Assembly (NCBI GenBank): GCA_036752905.1
Contig: DAIORT010000001.1
Location: 124,001-188,000 of the forward strand
Reading direction: 5' to 3'
From: UBA4877 sp002399345
GTDB taxonomy: Bacteria > Bacillota > Thermoanaerobacteria > Thermoanaerobacterales > UBA4877
Length of the DNA stretch: 64,000 bases
Part shown: positions 25,348 through 33,442 of the stretch, piece after piece
Position numbering within the stretch: position 1 is the first letter of the stretch
Layout of the letters: every line of letters starts with the position of its first letter
Translations under genes and position numbers: made by a program
Notes under the pieces: model-generated
Seen by the model: the letters and a program-made list of their open reading frames with translations, nothing else
Databases searched by the model: none
Told to the model about the DNA's origin: nothing

Positions 25348-26409
25348 TCAGTCCTCCTCAATTAAATTATTTATTTCTTCCAATAATGTATTTACTATTT
25401 TATCTTCAGAGATTTTGCTGATGATTTTCCCTTTTTTAAATAATAAAGCTTCATTGTGACCACCGGCTATACCAACATCAGCATCTTTTGCTTCACCCGG
25501 TCCATTAACTGCACAACCCATCACAGCTACCTTTATATGTTTTTTTGTTAATGGTAGCTTGTTTTCCAGTTCATTAGTCAAACCAATTATGTCAATATTA
25601 CATCTGCCACATGTAGGGCATGAGATTATTTCTATACCTTTCTGTAACATATTTAATGCTCTGAGCATATAGGTAGCGGTTTTAATTTCCTCTGCCGGGT
25701 CAGCTGTCAGTGAGACTCTTATTGTATCGCCAATTCCCTCAGATAGAAGTTTACCAATTCCCACTGAAGATTTGATGACACCATTAATCAAAGCCCCTGC
25801 TTCAGTGATGCCGACATGCAACGGATAGCTATGGTTTTTAGAAAACATTTCATAACTGTCGATTGTCGTAATAACATTACTAGATTTTAAAGAAACCACT
25901 ATATTATCAAAACCAAAGTCATTAAATAATTTTATGTATTCATCGGCACTTGCTACCATTGCCCGTACTATATTTCCTTTGTTTATTGACAACATCTTCT
26001 TATTTAAAGAACCGGAGTTTACTCCAATTCGTATTGGAATGTTATATTCTTTTGCACATTTGATTATCTCATTGATTTTTTGCTTGCCACCAATATTACC
26101 GGGATTTATCCTTATCTTGTCTGCACCGTTCTCTACTGCAGCTATTGCAAGCTTATAATTAAAATGTATATCCGCAATCAAAGGAATATTAATATTTGGT
26201 TTAATTTGCTTTAAGGCTTTAGCTGCATACATATTAGGAACAGCTACTCGTATTATATCACATCCCAAACTATATAATTTATTAATTTGTTCTATAGTGG
26301 CTTTAATATCTTCCGTATTGGTATTCGTCATGGATTGTATAGCTATTGGATGATATTTACCAATAAAGGTATTACCAATTTTCACTTCTTTTGTATATAC
26401 TCTATCCAT
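25348..26409 (-). CDS. ispG: 4-hydroxy-3-methylbut-2-en-1-yl diphosphate synthase (GcpE)
   Basis: The seventh step of the MEP isoprenoid pathway, using a 4Fe-4S cluster. The cluster ligands are Cys264 and Cys267 in SCPTCGRC and Cys299 in GCAVNGPGEA, with the fourth ligand Glu306. The N-terminal TIM barrel starts with IAIQSMTNTNT, typical of the family. The 353 residues match the short bacterial form. It follows rseP by 4 bp. In Bacillus proS lies at this position; ispG here is the clostridial arrangement. Confidence 0.97.
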   Translation of the reverse strand: MDRVYTKEVKIGNTFIGKYHPIAIQSMTNTNTEDIKATIEQINKLYSLGCDIIRVAVPNMYAAKALKQIKPNINIPLIADIHFNYKLAIAAVENGADKIRINPGNIGGKQKINEIIKCAKEYNIPIRIGVNSGSLNKKMLSINKGNIVRAMVASADEYIKLFNDFGFDNIVVSLKSSNVITTIDSYEMFSKNHSYPLHVGITEAGALINGVIKSSVGIGKLLSEGIGDTIRVSLTADPAEEIKTATYMLRALNMLQKGIEIISCPTCGRCNIDIIGLTNELENKLPLTKKHIKVAVMGCAVNGPGEAKDADVGIAGGHNEALLFKKGKIISKISEDKIVNTLLEEINNLIEED

Positions 26410-26413
26410 TTGT

Positions 26414-27415
26414 TCACCTGCTTAAATTAATTATATCCTTATATGTTATCAGAGCAGAAAATGCCAATAATGCAATAAGCCCAATGAAATCTACGGCATT
26501 TTCTTTTTCGGGTGCTATGGGTTTGCCCCTTATCATTTCAATTAAAATAAAAAGTAACTTGCTGCCGTCAAGGGCTGGTATTGGTATAAGGTTAAATACA
26601 CCAAGGTTAATGCTAATAACAGCGGACAAATTCATAAGGTTTAATAGACCGGTTTTTGCCACTTTTCCTATAAAGTTTATAGTACCGACAGGGCCAACAA
26701 AATCGTTTAAATTAAAACCCTTAAATAACAACATACCTAATGCCGTCAATATTGATTTTGAAACATCATAAACCTGTGATATTCCCCATTTTAACGAAAC
26801 AAAAAAATCATGGGATAAGACCGGCTCAATCCCGATAATATTTCTTTTTGTGCTTGCATCATACCTCGGCTTCATAGTTAATTGAACTAATTTACCATTT
26901 CTATGAACCGATATATCCATTTTTTTATCTGCTTTTGATATTATTTGAGACATTTCATTCCAATCATTAATTTTTTCATTATTGATAGAAATGATTTCAT
27001 CACCGGGTTTAAGTCCTGCTCTTTGAGCAGGATAATTATTCATTACGTTATTAATCATTGTGGTAGGTACTCCTATAGATAAACCGATTATTATAAAAAA
27101 AATCCAAGCCAAAATCAGGTTCATCAGCGGACCTGCTAAGATTATTAGAAACCGAATAATGGGAGGTTTCGACATAAAACTCCCCTCATCGTTATCTTCA
27201 CTATCTTCTCCCTGCATTTGACAGTATCCGCCTATAGGAAGCAACCTTAATGAATACTGTGTGTTATTATAATTTTTGCCTAGTAATAAAGGTCCCATAC
27301 CTATAGAGAATTCTTCTACAGCTACTCCTGTTTTTTTTGCTACTATAAAATGTCCAAATTCATGGATTACTATTAATGTAGCAAAAACAATTAAAGAAAT
27401 AACAATAGTACCCAA
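26414..27415 (-). CDS. rseP: RIP metalloprotease RseP/RasP
   Basis: Intramembrane zinc protease that cleaves anti-sigma factors and leftover signal peptides. HEFGH (18-22) is in the first membrane segment; a PDZ domain covers about 115-190 (NYPAQRAGLKPGDEIISINN); the third ligand is in IPALDGSKLL near residue 275; four membrane segments are visible. It begins with TTG behind GGTGA. The dxr-rseP-ispG order makes this a conserved clostridial cluster. The substrate here is unknown. Confidence 0.95.
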   Translation of the reverse strand: MGTIVISLIVFATLIVIHEFGHFIVAKKTGVAVEEFSIGMGPLLLGKNYNNTQYSLRLLPIGGYCQMQGEDSEDNDEGSFMSKPPIIRFLIILAGPLMNLILAWIFFIIIGLSIGVPTTMINNVMNNYPAQRAGLKPGDEIISINNEKINDWNEMSQIISKADKKMDISVHRNGKLVQLTMKPRYDASTKRNIIGIEPVLSHDFFVSLKWGISQVYDVSKSILTALGMLLFKGFNLNDFVGPVGTINFIGKVAKTGLLNLMNLSAVISINLGVFNLIPIPALDGSKLLFILIEMIRGKPIAPEKENAVDFIGLIALLAFSALITYKDIINLSR

Positions 27416-27430
27416 ATTATTTCACCAGCC

Positions 27431-28585
27431 CTATCTTCTATTTATATAGTTTATATATTGTGTGGCAGTACTCTTTCCGTGATCATTTGCAGTCAGAATT
27501 TCTTGTAATGATGGATTATTAATATTTTGATTTTCATTCAAGGCATACTTAACTACATCTATTATATCTAAAAAGCCTATCTTATTATTCAAAAATGCAT
27601 CGACTGCTATTTCATCTGCAGAATTAAAAATAACCGGATAAGTACCGCCTTTCTCCATAACATTATATGCTAATTCAATTGCCTCAAATGTTTCTGTATC
27701 GACTTTTTCAAACGTAAGATCATGGGTGGATAAATCCAGATCCCCAATGCTATTCATTGTACGCTCTGGGTATGATAACGCATATGCTATAGGTATTCTC
27801 ATGTCTGGCTCACTCATTAATCCCATATAATTATTATCAATAAACTGAACCATCGAATGCAAGATGCTTTGCGGATGAACTAAAACATGTATCTGATTGT
27901 TTTTCAAACCAAACAACCACTTAGCTTCAATAATTTCCATACCTTTATTCATAAGTGTTGCCGAGTCGATTGTTATTCTATTACCCATTTTCCAGGTTGG
28001 ATGTTTTAGTGCATCTTCACATGTGACGTTTTTTAACTGTTCTTTGTTTTTTCCTCTGAATGGTCCGCCTGATGCAGTCAATATAATATTCTTTACGTAT
28101 TCATCATGATCATCAATACACTGAAATATTGCAGAATGTTCGCTGTCCACAGGTATAATTTGAGCATTATACTTTTCTTTATAATCATTCATTAATTGGC
28201 CAGCTACCACCATACTTTCCTTATTCGCCAAAGCAAGCCTTACACCATGTTTAAGTGTTAGTAAAGAAGGTATTAGGCCGGCAAATCCTGATATAGCATT
28301 GACAACAATATCGCATTTTCTATCTAATAATTCGTAAATACCGCTGTCGCCCGTATATACATCAACATTTTTATTTTCTTCTTTTAATTTAGCAGTGTTA
28401 TAATTCCTATCTTCAAAAATATGTACTGCCGATGGTTTAAATTCATTTATTTGATTTATTAAACCACTAATATTTTTTTTGGCAGAAATCCCAACCAGTG
28501 TATATTTGTCTGGATTATTTCTTATAATGTCCATAGTTAACTGTCCTATTATGCCTGTAGAGCCCAATACTATAATTTTTTTCAT
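27431..28585 (-). CDS. dxr: 1-deoxy-D-xylulose 5-phosphate reductoisomerase
   Basis: The second step of the MEP pathway, making methylerythritol 4-phosphate with NADPH. The Rossmann motif is GSTGIIG (8-14); the metal and substrate residues lie in PVDSEHSAIFQ (about 146-156) and in the loop TLMNKGMEIIEAKWLFG (about 205-221). The 384 residues are normal. It sits between cdsA and rseP with short gaps, so dxr and ispG are in one transcript with uppS, which uses the pathway's product chain. Confidence 0.97.
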   Translation of the reverse strand: MKKIIVLGSTGIIGQLTMDIIRNNPDKYTLVGISAKKNISGLINQINEFKPSAVHIFEDRNYNTAKLKEENKNVDVYTGDSGIYELLDRKCDIVVNAISGFAGLIPSLLTLKHGVRLALANKESMVVAGQLMNDYKEKYNAQIIPVDSEHSAIFQCIDDHDEYVKNIILTASGGPFRGKNKEQLKNVTCEDALKHPTWKMGNRITIDSATLMNKGMEIIEAKWLFGLKNNQIHVLVHPQSILHSMVQFIDNNYMGLMSEPDMRIPIAYALSYPERTMNSIGDLDLSTHDLTFEKVDTETFEAIELAYNVMEKGGTYPVIFNSADEIAVDAFLNNKIGFLDIIDVVKYALNENQNINNPSLQEILTANDHGKSTATQYINYINRR

Positions 28586-28607
28586 GTTATCCCTCAGTTC
28601 TATACTT

Positions 28608-29429
28608 TTACAAGTATAAAAATCTATTATAAATAAATAATAGAATAAATAAATATGAAGATACGAAAATCAGCCCATCAAATCTATCAAGTATACCTCC
28701 ATGACCAGGTATAATCTTTCCAAAATCCTTTATATCACAACTTCGTTTAATATCAGATGCCACAAGATCTCCCAGTTGAGAAAACATACTGCCAAGTATG
28801 CCGACTATAAATAGAATAAGGACATTTGGTATTAATTTTATTTTTTGACCTACAAAATAGATATATACAGTAGACAATAAAGCAGAAACAATCAATCCCC
28901 CGATTGCTCCTTCAATGGTCTTGTTTGGGCTGACCCTGGGCATTAATTTATGTTTACCTAAAAACTTTCCTATGAAAAATGCAAAAGTATCTGTTCCCCA
29001 TGACAGTATCAAAAGATAAAAAGTTAAAATTTTACCATAGTTGCTTTGCCTTAATAATATAACTGAACCAAATGTCATTCCCACATATAGTACCCCAAAT
29101 AAGGATATGGAAACATCTTCAATAGTAAAATTAGTATTGAAAAGCAATATTATTAAATATACAAATACCAGGAAAAAGAAGTATAACGAAATTAAGGATA
29201 TGTCGTTCGTCAAGATTAAAAACAAAATCACAATAGAAAAATATCCAATATAAGTAAGGGGTTTATAGATTTTATGTTTTTGATTTATTGCATTATAAAA
29301 TTCTTGTAATGCAATAAGTGAGATTAATAGGACAAATACATTAAATATATTTCCACCTAAAATGATCAAAAAAAGAGCAAGAGGAAGACCTACAGCAGTA
29401 CTTATAAGTCTACTTCTCATTTGATTCAT
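28608..29429 (-). CDS. cdsA: Phosphatidate cytidylyltransferase
   Basis: Makes CDP-diacylglycerol, the precursor of anionic phospholipids. The 273 residues contain about eight hydrophobic segments and end with the CDS signature, SDIKRSCDIKDFGKIIPGHGGILDRFDGLIF (about 222-252, with the key aspartates in D-R-x-D). The ATG overlaps the uppS stop as ATGA, so the two genes are translationally coupled. Confidence 0.95.
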   Translation of the reverse strand: MNQMRSRLISTAVGLPLALFLIILGGNIFNVFVLLISLIALQEFYNAINQKHKIYKPLTYIGYFSIVILFLILTNDISLISLYFFFLVFVYLIILLFNTNFTIEDVSISLFGVLYVGMTFGSVILLRQSNYGKILTFYLLILSWGTDTFAFFIGKFLGKHKLMPRVSPNKTIEGAIGGLIVSALLSTVYIYFVGQKIKLIPNVLILFIVGILGSMFSQLGDLVASDIKRSCDIKDFGKIIPGHGGILDRFDGLIFVSSYLFILLFIYNRFLYL

Positions 29430-30145
29430 ACGCCGCCATATCTTCTTTCTCTTAAAGAATAATTATACAATGCTTTATAAAGGTCTTCCTTAGTAAATTC
29501 CGGCCATAAGACATCTGTAAAATATAACTCTGAATAAGCCATTTCCCATAATAAGAAATTGCTTATACGAACTTCTCCACCTGTCCTGATTATTAAATCT
29601 GGATATGGAACATCGCTAAGGTACAAAAAGTCTTTAAATTTGGTTTCATCTATTTTATCTATATTAGAACTTATTATCTTATTTACAGCATCAATAATTT
29701 CTGCTCTTCCTCCATAATTAACAGCAATATTTAATGTTAAAATATTATTATCTTTGGTAAAATCAGTAGTTTTATTGATTTCTTCAACAATATAATCCGG
29801 CAATTCATTTAACCTGCCTACAATTTTTAATTTTACGCCATTCTTTTTTAACTCAGATCTTTCACTTCTGAGATAATAAGATAGTAATTTTATTAAAAAC
29901 TCAACTTCTTTTTCAGGCCGTTTCCAGTTTTCCGTTGAAAAAGCAAATACAGTTAAAGCTTCAACACCTAAGTGTATACAATCAATAATTGTATCCCGCA
30001 ATACATCTATACCTTTTATATGTCCTTGAGTTCGATCTAAATTATTTTTTTTTGCCCATCTTCCGTTGCCATCCATTATTATTGCTAAGTGTTGAGGAAC
30101 AGTAAGATTAGAACCGTTATAATTAAATTCAGTGTATGATTTCAA
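29426..30145 (-). CDS. uppS: Isoprenyl transferase (undecaprenyl diphosphate synthase)
   Basis: Cis-prenyltransferase that builds the C55 carrier lipid for peptidoglycan. The catalytic Asp25 is in IIMDGNGRWA; the following substrate region FAFSTENWKRP (about 68-78) and the C-terminal RTGGEVRISNFLLWEMAYSELYF segment (about 193-216) are conserved. Glutamate-valine-arginine replaces the commoner E-x-R spacing only slightly. The 239 residues are normal. Overlaps cdsA by 4 bp. Confidence 0.96.
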   Translation of the reverse strand: MKSYTEFNYNGSNLTVPQHLAIIMDGNGRWAKKNNLDRTQGHIKGIDVLRDTIIDCIHLGVEALTVFAFSTENWKRPEKEVEFLIKLLSYYLRSERSELKKNGVKLKIVGRLNELPDYIVEEINKTTDFTKDNNILTLNIAVNYGGRAEIIDAVNKIISSNIDKIDETKFKDFLYLSDVPYPDLIIRTGGEVRISNFLLWEMAYSELYFTDVLWPEFTKEDLYKALYNYSLRERRYGGV

Positions 30146-30162
30146 TAAATCACCTCAGGAAA

Positions 30163-30720
30163 CTATATTTCCATAATATCATGCTCTTTTGTGCTAATTA
30201 AATTATCGATTTCTTCTATGTATTTATCCGTTACTTTCTGTATTTGTTCTTCGAATTCATACATATCATCTTCGGATATTTTTGATTCTTTTTTCATTTT
30301 TTTGACTTCATCAATATAGTTACGTCTTACATTTCGTATGGCTATTTTTTTATCTTCACTAATTTTCTTAACTGATTTTACTAAAGTCTTTCTGTGTTCT
30401 TCTGTTAAATCAGGAAATACTAATCTAATACTCTTACCATCATTTATCGGATTTATTCCTAAATCAGAGTTTCTTATATTTTTTTCGATATCGGATATAA
30501 TCGACATATCCCACGGTTTTATTAATAACACTTTAGGTTCTGGTACCGATACGTTTGCAACTTGGTTAATAGGTAATTTAGTACCATAATACTCAACTTT
30601 TATTTTTTCTAAAATGCCTACGTTTGCCTTGCCCGCTCTTATTGTTGTTAATTCGCTTTTCAGACTCGCAATTACTTTTTTCATTTTATCTTCAGTTTGA
30701 TTTATTAAGTTACCTTCCAT
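30163..30720 (-). CDS. frr: Ribosome recycling factor
   Basis: Splits post-termination ribosomes together with EF-G. The 185-residue length and the landmarks LTTIRAGKANVGILEKIKV (about 20-38), PINQVANVSVPEPKVLLIKPWD (about 52-73) and the C-terminal helix rich in lysine and glutamate are typical. It lies 2 bp from pyrH, in the universal pyrH-frr-uppS order. Confidence 0.97.
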   Translation of the reverse strand: MEGNLINQTEDKMKKVIASLKSELTTIRAGKANVGILEKIKVEYYGTKLPINQVANVSVPEPKVLLIKPWDMSIISDIEKNIRNSDLGINPINDGKSIRLVFPDLTEEHRKTLVKSVKKISEDKKIAIRNVRRNYIDEVKKMKKESKISEDDMYEFEEQIQKVTDKYIEEIDNLISTKEHDIMEI

Positions 30721-30722
30721 TA

Positions 30723-31439
30723 TTACTCCTCCTTTACAACTGTGCCAATATTTTCACCTTGTAATATCCTTTTAATATTATTAACCCCAGGTTGAACTAA
30801 ATTGAATACAATAATTGGTATTTTATTATCCATGCAAAGAGAAGTTGCGGTAGAATCCATTACCCCAAGGTTCATATTTAGTATATCTATATATGTTAAT
30901 TTGTCAAACCTTCTTGCGTGTTTATTTAATTTTGGGTCTGAATCATATATTCCGTCAACCTGTTTAGCAAGTAATATTGCCTCCGCATCTATCTCTGCCG
31001 CTCTTAATGCAGCCGTAGTATCTGTCGAAAAAAAGGGGTTGCCTGTACCCGCTGCAAATATTACTACTCTTTTTTTCTCAAGATGCCTGATTGCTCTACG
31101 CCTAATATATGGTTCCGCAATTTCGCGCATTTCAATTGCCGTTTGTACACGTGTTGGCACTCCCCTGCTTTCCAGTGCATCCTGCAGTGCCAGTGAGTTT
31201 ATTACTGTTGCCAGCATTCCCATATGATCTGCAGTTGTACGGTCCATATTCAGCCCATTACGTCCTCGCCATATATTACCTCCCCCAACTACTATACCCA
31301 ATTCCACCCCCATTTCTTTCACTTCTTTTATTTGGTCACATATTGTATCAATAACATCGAAATCAATACCAGACTTTTTATTTCCTGCTAAGGCCTCTCC
31401 GGATAGCTTTAATATAATCCTATTATATACCAAATCCAT
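30723..31439 (-). CDS. pyrH: UMP kinase
   Basis: Phosphorylates UMP to UDP for RNA and DNA precursors. It belongs to the amino-acid kinase fold: KLSGEAL (about 11-17), VVGGGNIWRG (about 50-59) and the DHMGMLATVINSLAL segment (about 70-84). The ATG at 31439 is 8 bp after AAGGAGG and gives the usual 238-residue protein; the longer frame would begin inside the tsf-pyrH terminator. A terminator hairpin lies just upstream, so pyrH may depend on read-through or on an unseen promoter. Confidence 0.97.
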   Translation of the reverse strand: MDLVYNRIILKLSGEALAGNKKSGIDFDVIDTICDQIKEVKEMGVELGIVVGGGNIWRGRNGLNMDRTTADHMGMLATVINSLALQDALESRGVPTRVQTAIEMREIAEPYIRRRAIRHLEKKRVVIFAAGTGNPFFSTDTTAALRAAEIDAEAILLAKQVDGIYDSDPKLNKHARRFDKLTYIDILNMNLGVMDSTATSLCMDNKIPIIVFNLVQPGVNNIKRILQGENIGTVVKEE

Positions 31440-31466
31440 AAAAATTTCCTCCTTGGTTTGGATTTT

Positions 31467-31490
31467 AAAAAAAGAGAACACTATGTGTTC
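31467..31490 (-). terminator. Terminator between tsf and pyrH
   Basis: On the minus strand GAACAC-ATA-GTGTTC is followed by TCTTTTTTT. The 6-bp stem is one of two identical copies in this intergenic region; only this copy has a T-run. Confidence 0.6.
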
Positions 31491-31495
31491 CCTTC
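31477..31495. repeat. 19-bp direct repeat, copy 1, tsf-pyrH gap
   Basis: AACACTATGTGTTCCCTTC occurs here and, with no mismatch, at 31562-31580. Each copy includes an inverted repeat (AACAC/GTGTT). This copy is part of the terminator before pyrH. Confidence 0.85.
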
Positions 31496-31496
31496 A

Positions 31497-31538
31497 GACC
31501 GACGATAATAACCATAAGCCACATTATTATTGTCGGTC
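31497..31538 (-). promoter_or_regulatory. Long hairpin between the two direct repeats
   Basis: Arms 31497-31511 and 31524-31538 form a 15-position stem with a single mismatch at its centre (G-U on the plus-strand RNA, A-C on the minus-strand RNA) and a 12-nt loop. It is flanked on both sides by the 19-bp repeats, so the whole tsf-pyrH gap is one compact nested structure. No T-run follows it directly. Confidence 0.6.
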
Positions 31539-31561
31539 ATCCAGTTTGTTAAAACTTAATC

Positions 31562-31580
31562 AACACTATGTGTTCCCTTC
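31562..31580. repeat. 19-bp direct repeat, copy 2, at the tsf stop codon
   Basis: Identical to 31477-31495. Its last base is the first base of the tsf stop triplet on the plus strand, so the repeat begins exactly at the end of tsf. No T-run follows on the minus strand. Confidence 0.85.
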
Positions 31581-32173
31581 TATTCTCCAATCTCAAATCT
31601 GGCAAATCTTTTTATTATTATATTCTCACCTAATTTTGTTATCATTTCTCTCAATAAACTATCAATTGTTTTATTTGAATCTCTAATATATTCTTGCTCT
31701 AACAAGCAATTTTCTTTATAATATTTTTCGATTTTCCCATTTACAATTTTATCAGCTATATTTTCTGGTTTACCTTCATTAATAACCTGTTTTTTTATAA
31801 TAGTTTTTTCATTTTGCAATACATCATAGGGAACATCCTCAGGTTTTATGTATAAAGGATTAGTTGCAGCAATCTGCATTGCAATTTCATGAACAAAATT
31901 TTTAAATTCACTGTTTCTTGCAACAAAATCAGTTTCGCAGTTTACCTCGAGAAGCACTCCTATTCTACCGTCGCCATGTATGTATGATTCAACAAGACCC
32001 TCTGAGGCTGTTCTTCCGGCTTTTTTTGCTGCTGTAGATAACCCGTTTTCTCTCAATACTATTATTGCCTTTTCAATGTCTCCATCCGCTTCCTCTAAAG
32101 CTTTTTTGCAATTCATTATTCCAGAACCTGTTCTTTGGCGAAGCTCTTTAACCATATCAGGTGTTATAGTCAT
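31580..32173 (-). CDS. tsf: Elongation factor Ts, short form
   Basis: Exchanges GDP for GTP on EF-Tu. At 197 residues it is the short EF-Ts type found in thermophiles and several clostridia, with one core subdomain. Conserved landmarks are VKELRQRTGSGIMNCKKAL at the N-terminus and VLLEVNCETDFVARN (about 74-88). The ATG follows AAGGAGG. A 32-bp palindrome separates it from rpsB, and a repeat-rich gap separates it from pyrH. Confidence 0.96.
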   Translation of the reverse strand: MTITPDMVKELRQRTGSGIMNCKKALEEADGDIEKAIIVLRENGLSTAAKKAGRTASEGLVESYIHGDGRIGVLLEVNCETDFVARNSEFKNFVHEIAMQIAATNPLYIKPEDVPYDVLQNEKTIIKKQVINEGKPENIADKIVNGKIEKYYKENCLLEQEYIRDSNKTIDSLLREMITKLGENIIIKRFARFEIGE

Positions 32174-32196
32174 TTATTATCCTCCTTGTTCCATTT

Positions 32197-32228
32197 TTAA
32201 GGGTAAGGGTTTAAACCCTTACCCTTAA
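32197..32228 (-). promoter_or_regulatory. Perfect 32-bp palindrome between rpsB and tsf
   Basis: TTAAGGGTAAGGGTTT and its exact reverse complement abut at 32212/32213, so the RNA could form a 14-bp stem with a 4-nt loop. On the minus strand A rather than T follows, so it is not a standard terminator there; it is 24 bp upstream of the tsf start and may be an attenuator or processing site. Being symmetrical, it could also bind a dimeric protein as DNA. Confidence 0.65.
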
Positions 32229-32232
32229 TTAT

Positions 32233-32937
32233 TTATTCTGTGACCTGTGTTTGAACTCCTTGTTTTCCTTCAAGTACTGCATCGGCGATCTTAGAAGTTA
32301 TTAGTTTTACAGCCCTTATAGCATCATCATTACCAGGTATTGAATAATCTATTTCGTCCGGATCACAGTTAGTATCAACAATACCAATTATAGGTATACC
32401 TAAATTATGCGCTTCTTTAACTGCAATTTTTTCTTTGCGGGAATCAACAACATATATAGCAGAAGGAAGTTTATCCATCTCTTTGATCCCACCCAGGTAT
32501 TTTTGCAGTTTTTCTTTTTCTTTCATAAGCTTTGTTACTTCTTTTTTAGGTAAAACTTGAAGTTGTCCGTCTTCTTTCATTTTTTCAAGTTCTATCAGTC
32601 TATAAACCCTGGATCTAATCGTCTTGAAATTTGTTAACATACCGCCCAGCCAACGCTCATTTACATAAAACATGTTACATCTTTGAGCTTCATCTTTTAT
32701 TGATTCTTGTGCCTGCTTTTTAGTTCCGACAAATAATACGGTACCGTTGTTTTCAGCAAGTTCACGAACAAAAGAGTACGTTTCTTCCATCTTTTTGATT
32801 GTTTTTTGTAAATCAATTATATATATACCATTTCGTTCCGTATATATATAATTGCGCATTTTAGGGTTCCACCTTCTTGTTTGGTGTCCAAAATGAACAC
32901 CTGCTTCCAGTAATTGCTTCATTGTTACAACTGCCAT
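32233..32937 (-). CDS. rpsB: 30S ribosomal protein S2
   Basis: Small-subunit protein needed for translation initiation. The 234 residues show LLEAGVHFGHQTRRWNPKM (about 9-27), YIYTERNGIYIIDLQKT (about 30-46), a coiled-coil insertion (about 105-150) and PSAIYVVD...PIIGIVDTNCDPD near 158-200. The ATG follows AGGAGG. It has its own promoter and a leader with a 9-bp stem, and lies downstream of the flagellar operon, as in Bacillus. Confidence 0.98.
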   Translation of the reverse strand: MAVVTMKQLLEAGVHFGHQTRRWNPKMRNYIYTERNGIYIIDLQKTIKKMEETYSFVRELAENNGTVLFVGTKKQAQESIKDEAQRCNMFYVNERWLGGMLTNFKTIRSRVYRLIELEKMKEDGQLQVLPKKEVTKLMKEKEKLQKYLGGIKEMDKLPSAIYVVDSRKEKIAVKEAHNLGIPIIGIVDTNCDPDEIDYSIPGNDDAIRAVKLITSKIADAVLEGKQGVQTQVTE

Positions 32938-32951
32938 TAAAATCCTCCTCT

Positions 32952-33003
32952 TGGTTTAAGCCTCCGTCTTTTCATTACTCCAAGTAACCCATTCAGGCAA
33001 CCA
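32952..33003 (-). promoter_or_regulatory. Structured rpsB leader
   Basis: In the minus-strand RNA UGGUU (33003-32999) pairs with AACCA (32956-32952) and GCCU (32998-32995) with AGGC (32963-32960); a 3-nt bulge separates the two on one side. A small UUAC/GUAA hairpin lies inside. The base of the stem is about 5 nt from the AGGAGG site. Many rpsB genes have autoregulatory leaders bound by S2; identity with a known class is not claimed. Confidence 0.45.
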
Positions 33004-33041
33004 TTGAAGTTTAAAGACGTGTGTAATATTTTACTCAATAT

Positions 33042-33070
33042 AATATATCATAAAGAGATAAAGTAATCAA
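33042..33070 (-). promoter_or_regulatory. Putative promoter of rpsB-tsf
   Basis: TTGATT, 17 bp and TATATT on the minus strand. It gives a leader of roughly 100 nt containing the structure at 32952-33003. The region is AT-rich, so other -10 choices exist. Confidence 0.45.
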
Positions 33071-33095
33071 TTATTTTTTGACAAAATATATTATC

Positions 33096-33410
33096 TTATA
33101 TCTTAATATTAATAAATGTACCTATCCCTTTAAGGCGGATATCATCACATTTCACAGAATTTGATTCCTTTTTATTTTTATAATGATTTTTACTTTTTTC
33201 TCTTCCATTAATATTAGTATTAATTATATTGCTTTTATCGACATTACTGCTGGAATGAACTTTTTTAAAAGAATTATTCATTTCATTAACATTTAAAATT
33301 AATCCTGTTTCCTTAGTATGTTCATATATATGTCTCGAGGCATTATAGTTAAATTCCACATCGTTTATTTTAGGAATTGCTATCTGAAGGTTTAAATTTT
33401 CAATCGGCAT
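33096..33410 (-). CDS. Small conserved-position hypothetical protein at the end of the motility operon
   Basis: Encodes 104 residues, hydrophilic, no membrane segment. The N-terminal third (MPIENLNLQIAIPKINDVEF) is neat and could fold; the middle is rich in serine, asparagine and lysine; the end RLKGIGTFINIKI is beta-like. The ATG at 33410 lies 6 bp after AGGTG; the longer frame starts at a GTG overlapping that site. It follows the fapA gene and precedes rpsB, the place taken in Bacillus by swrB, but no swrB likeness (membrane anchor, coiled coil) is visible. Function unknown. Confidence 0.65.
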   Translation of the reverse strand: MPIENLNLQIAIPKINDVEFNYNASRHIYEHTKETGLILNVNEMNNSFKKVHSSSNVDKSNIINTNINGREKSKNHYKNKKESNSVKCDDIRLKGIGTFINIKI

Positions 33411-33442
33411 AGATCTCACCTCGAAAAATATTGTATTAAAAC

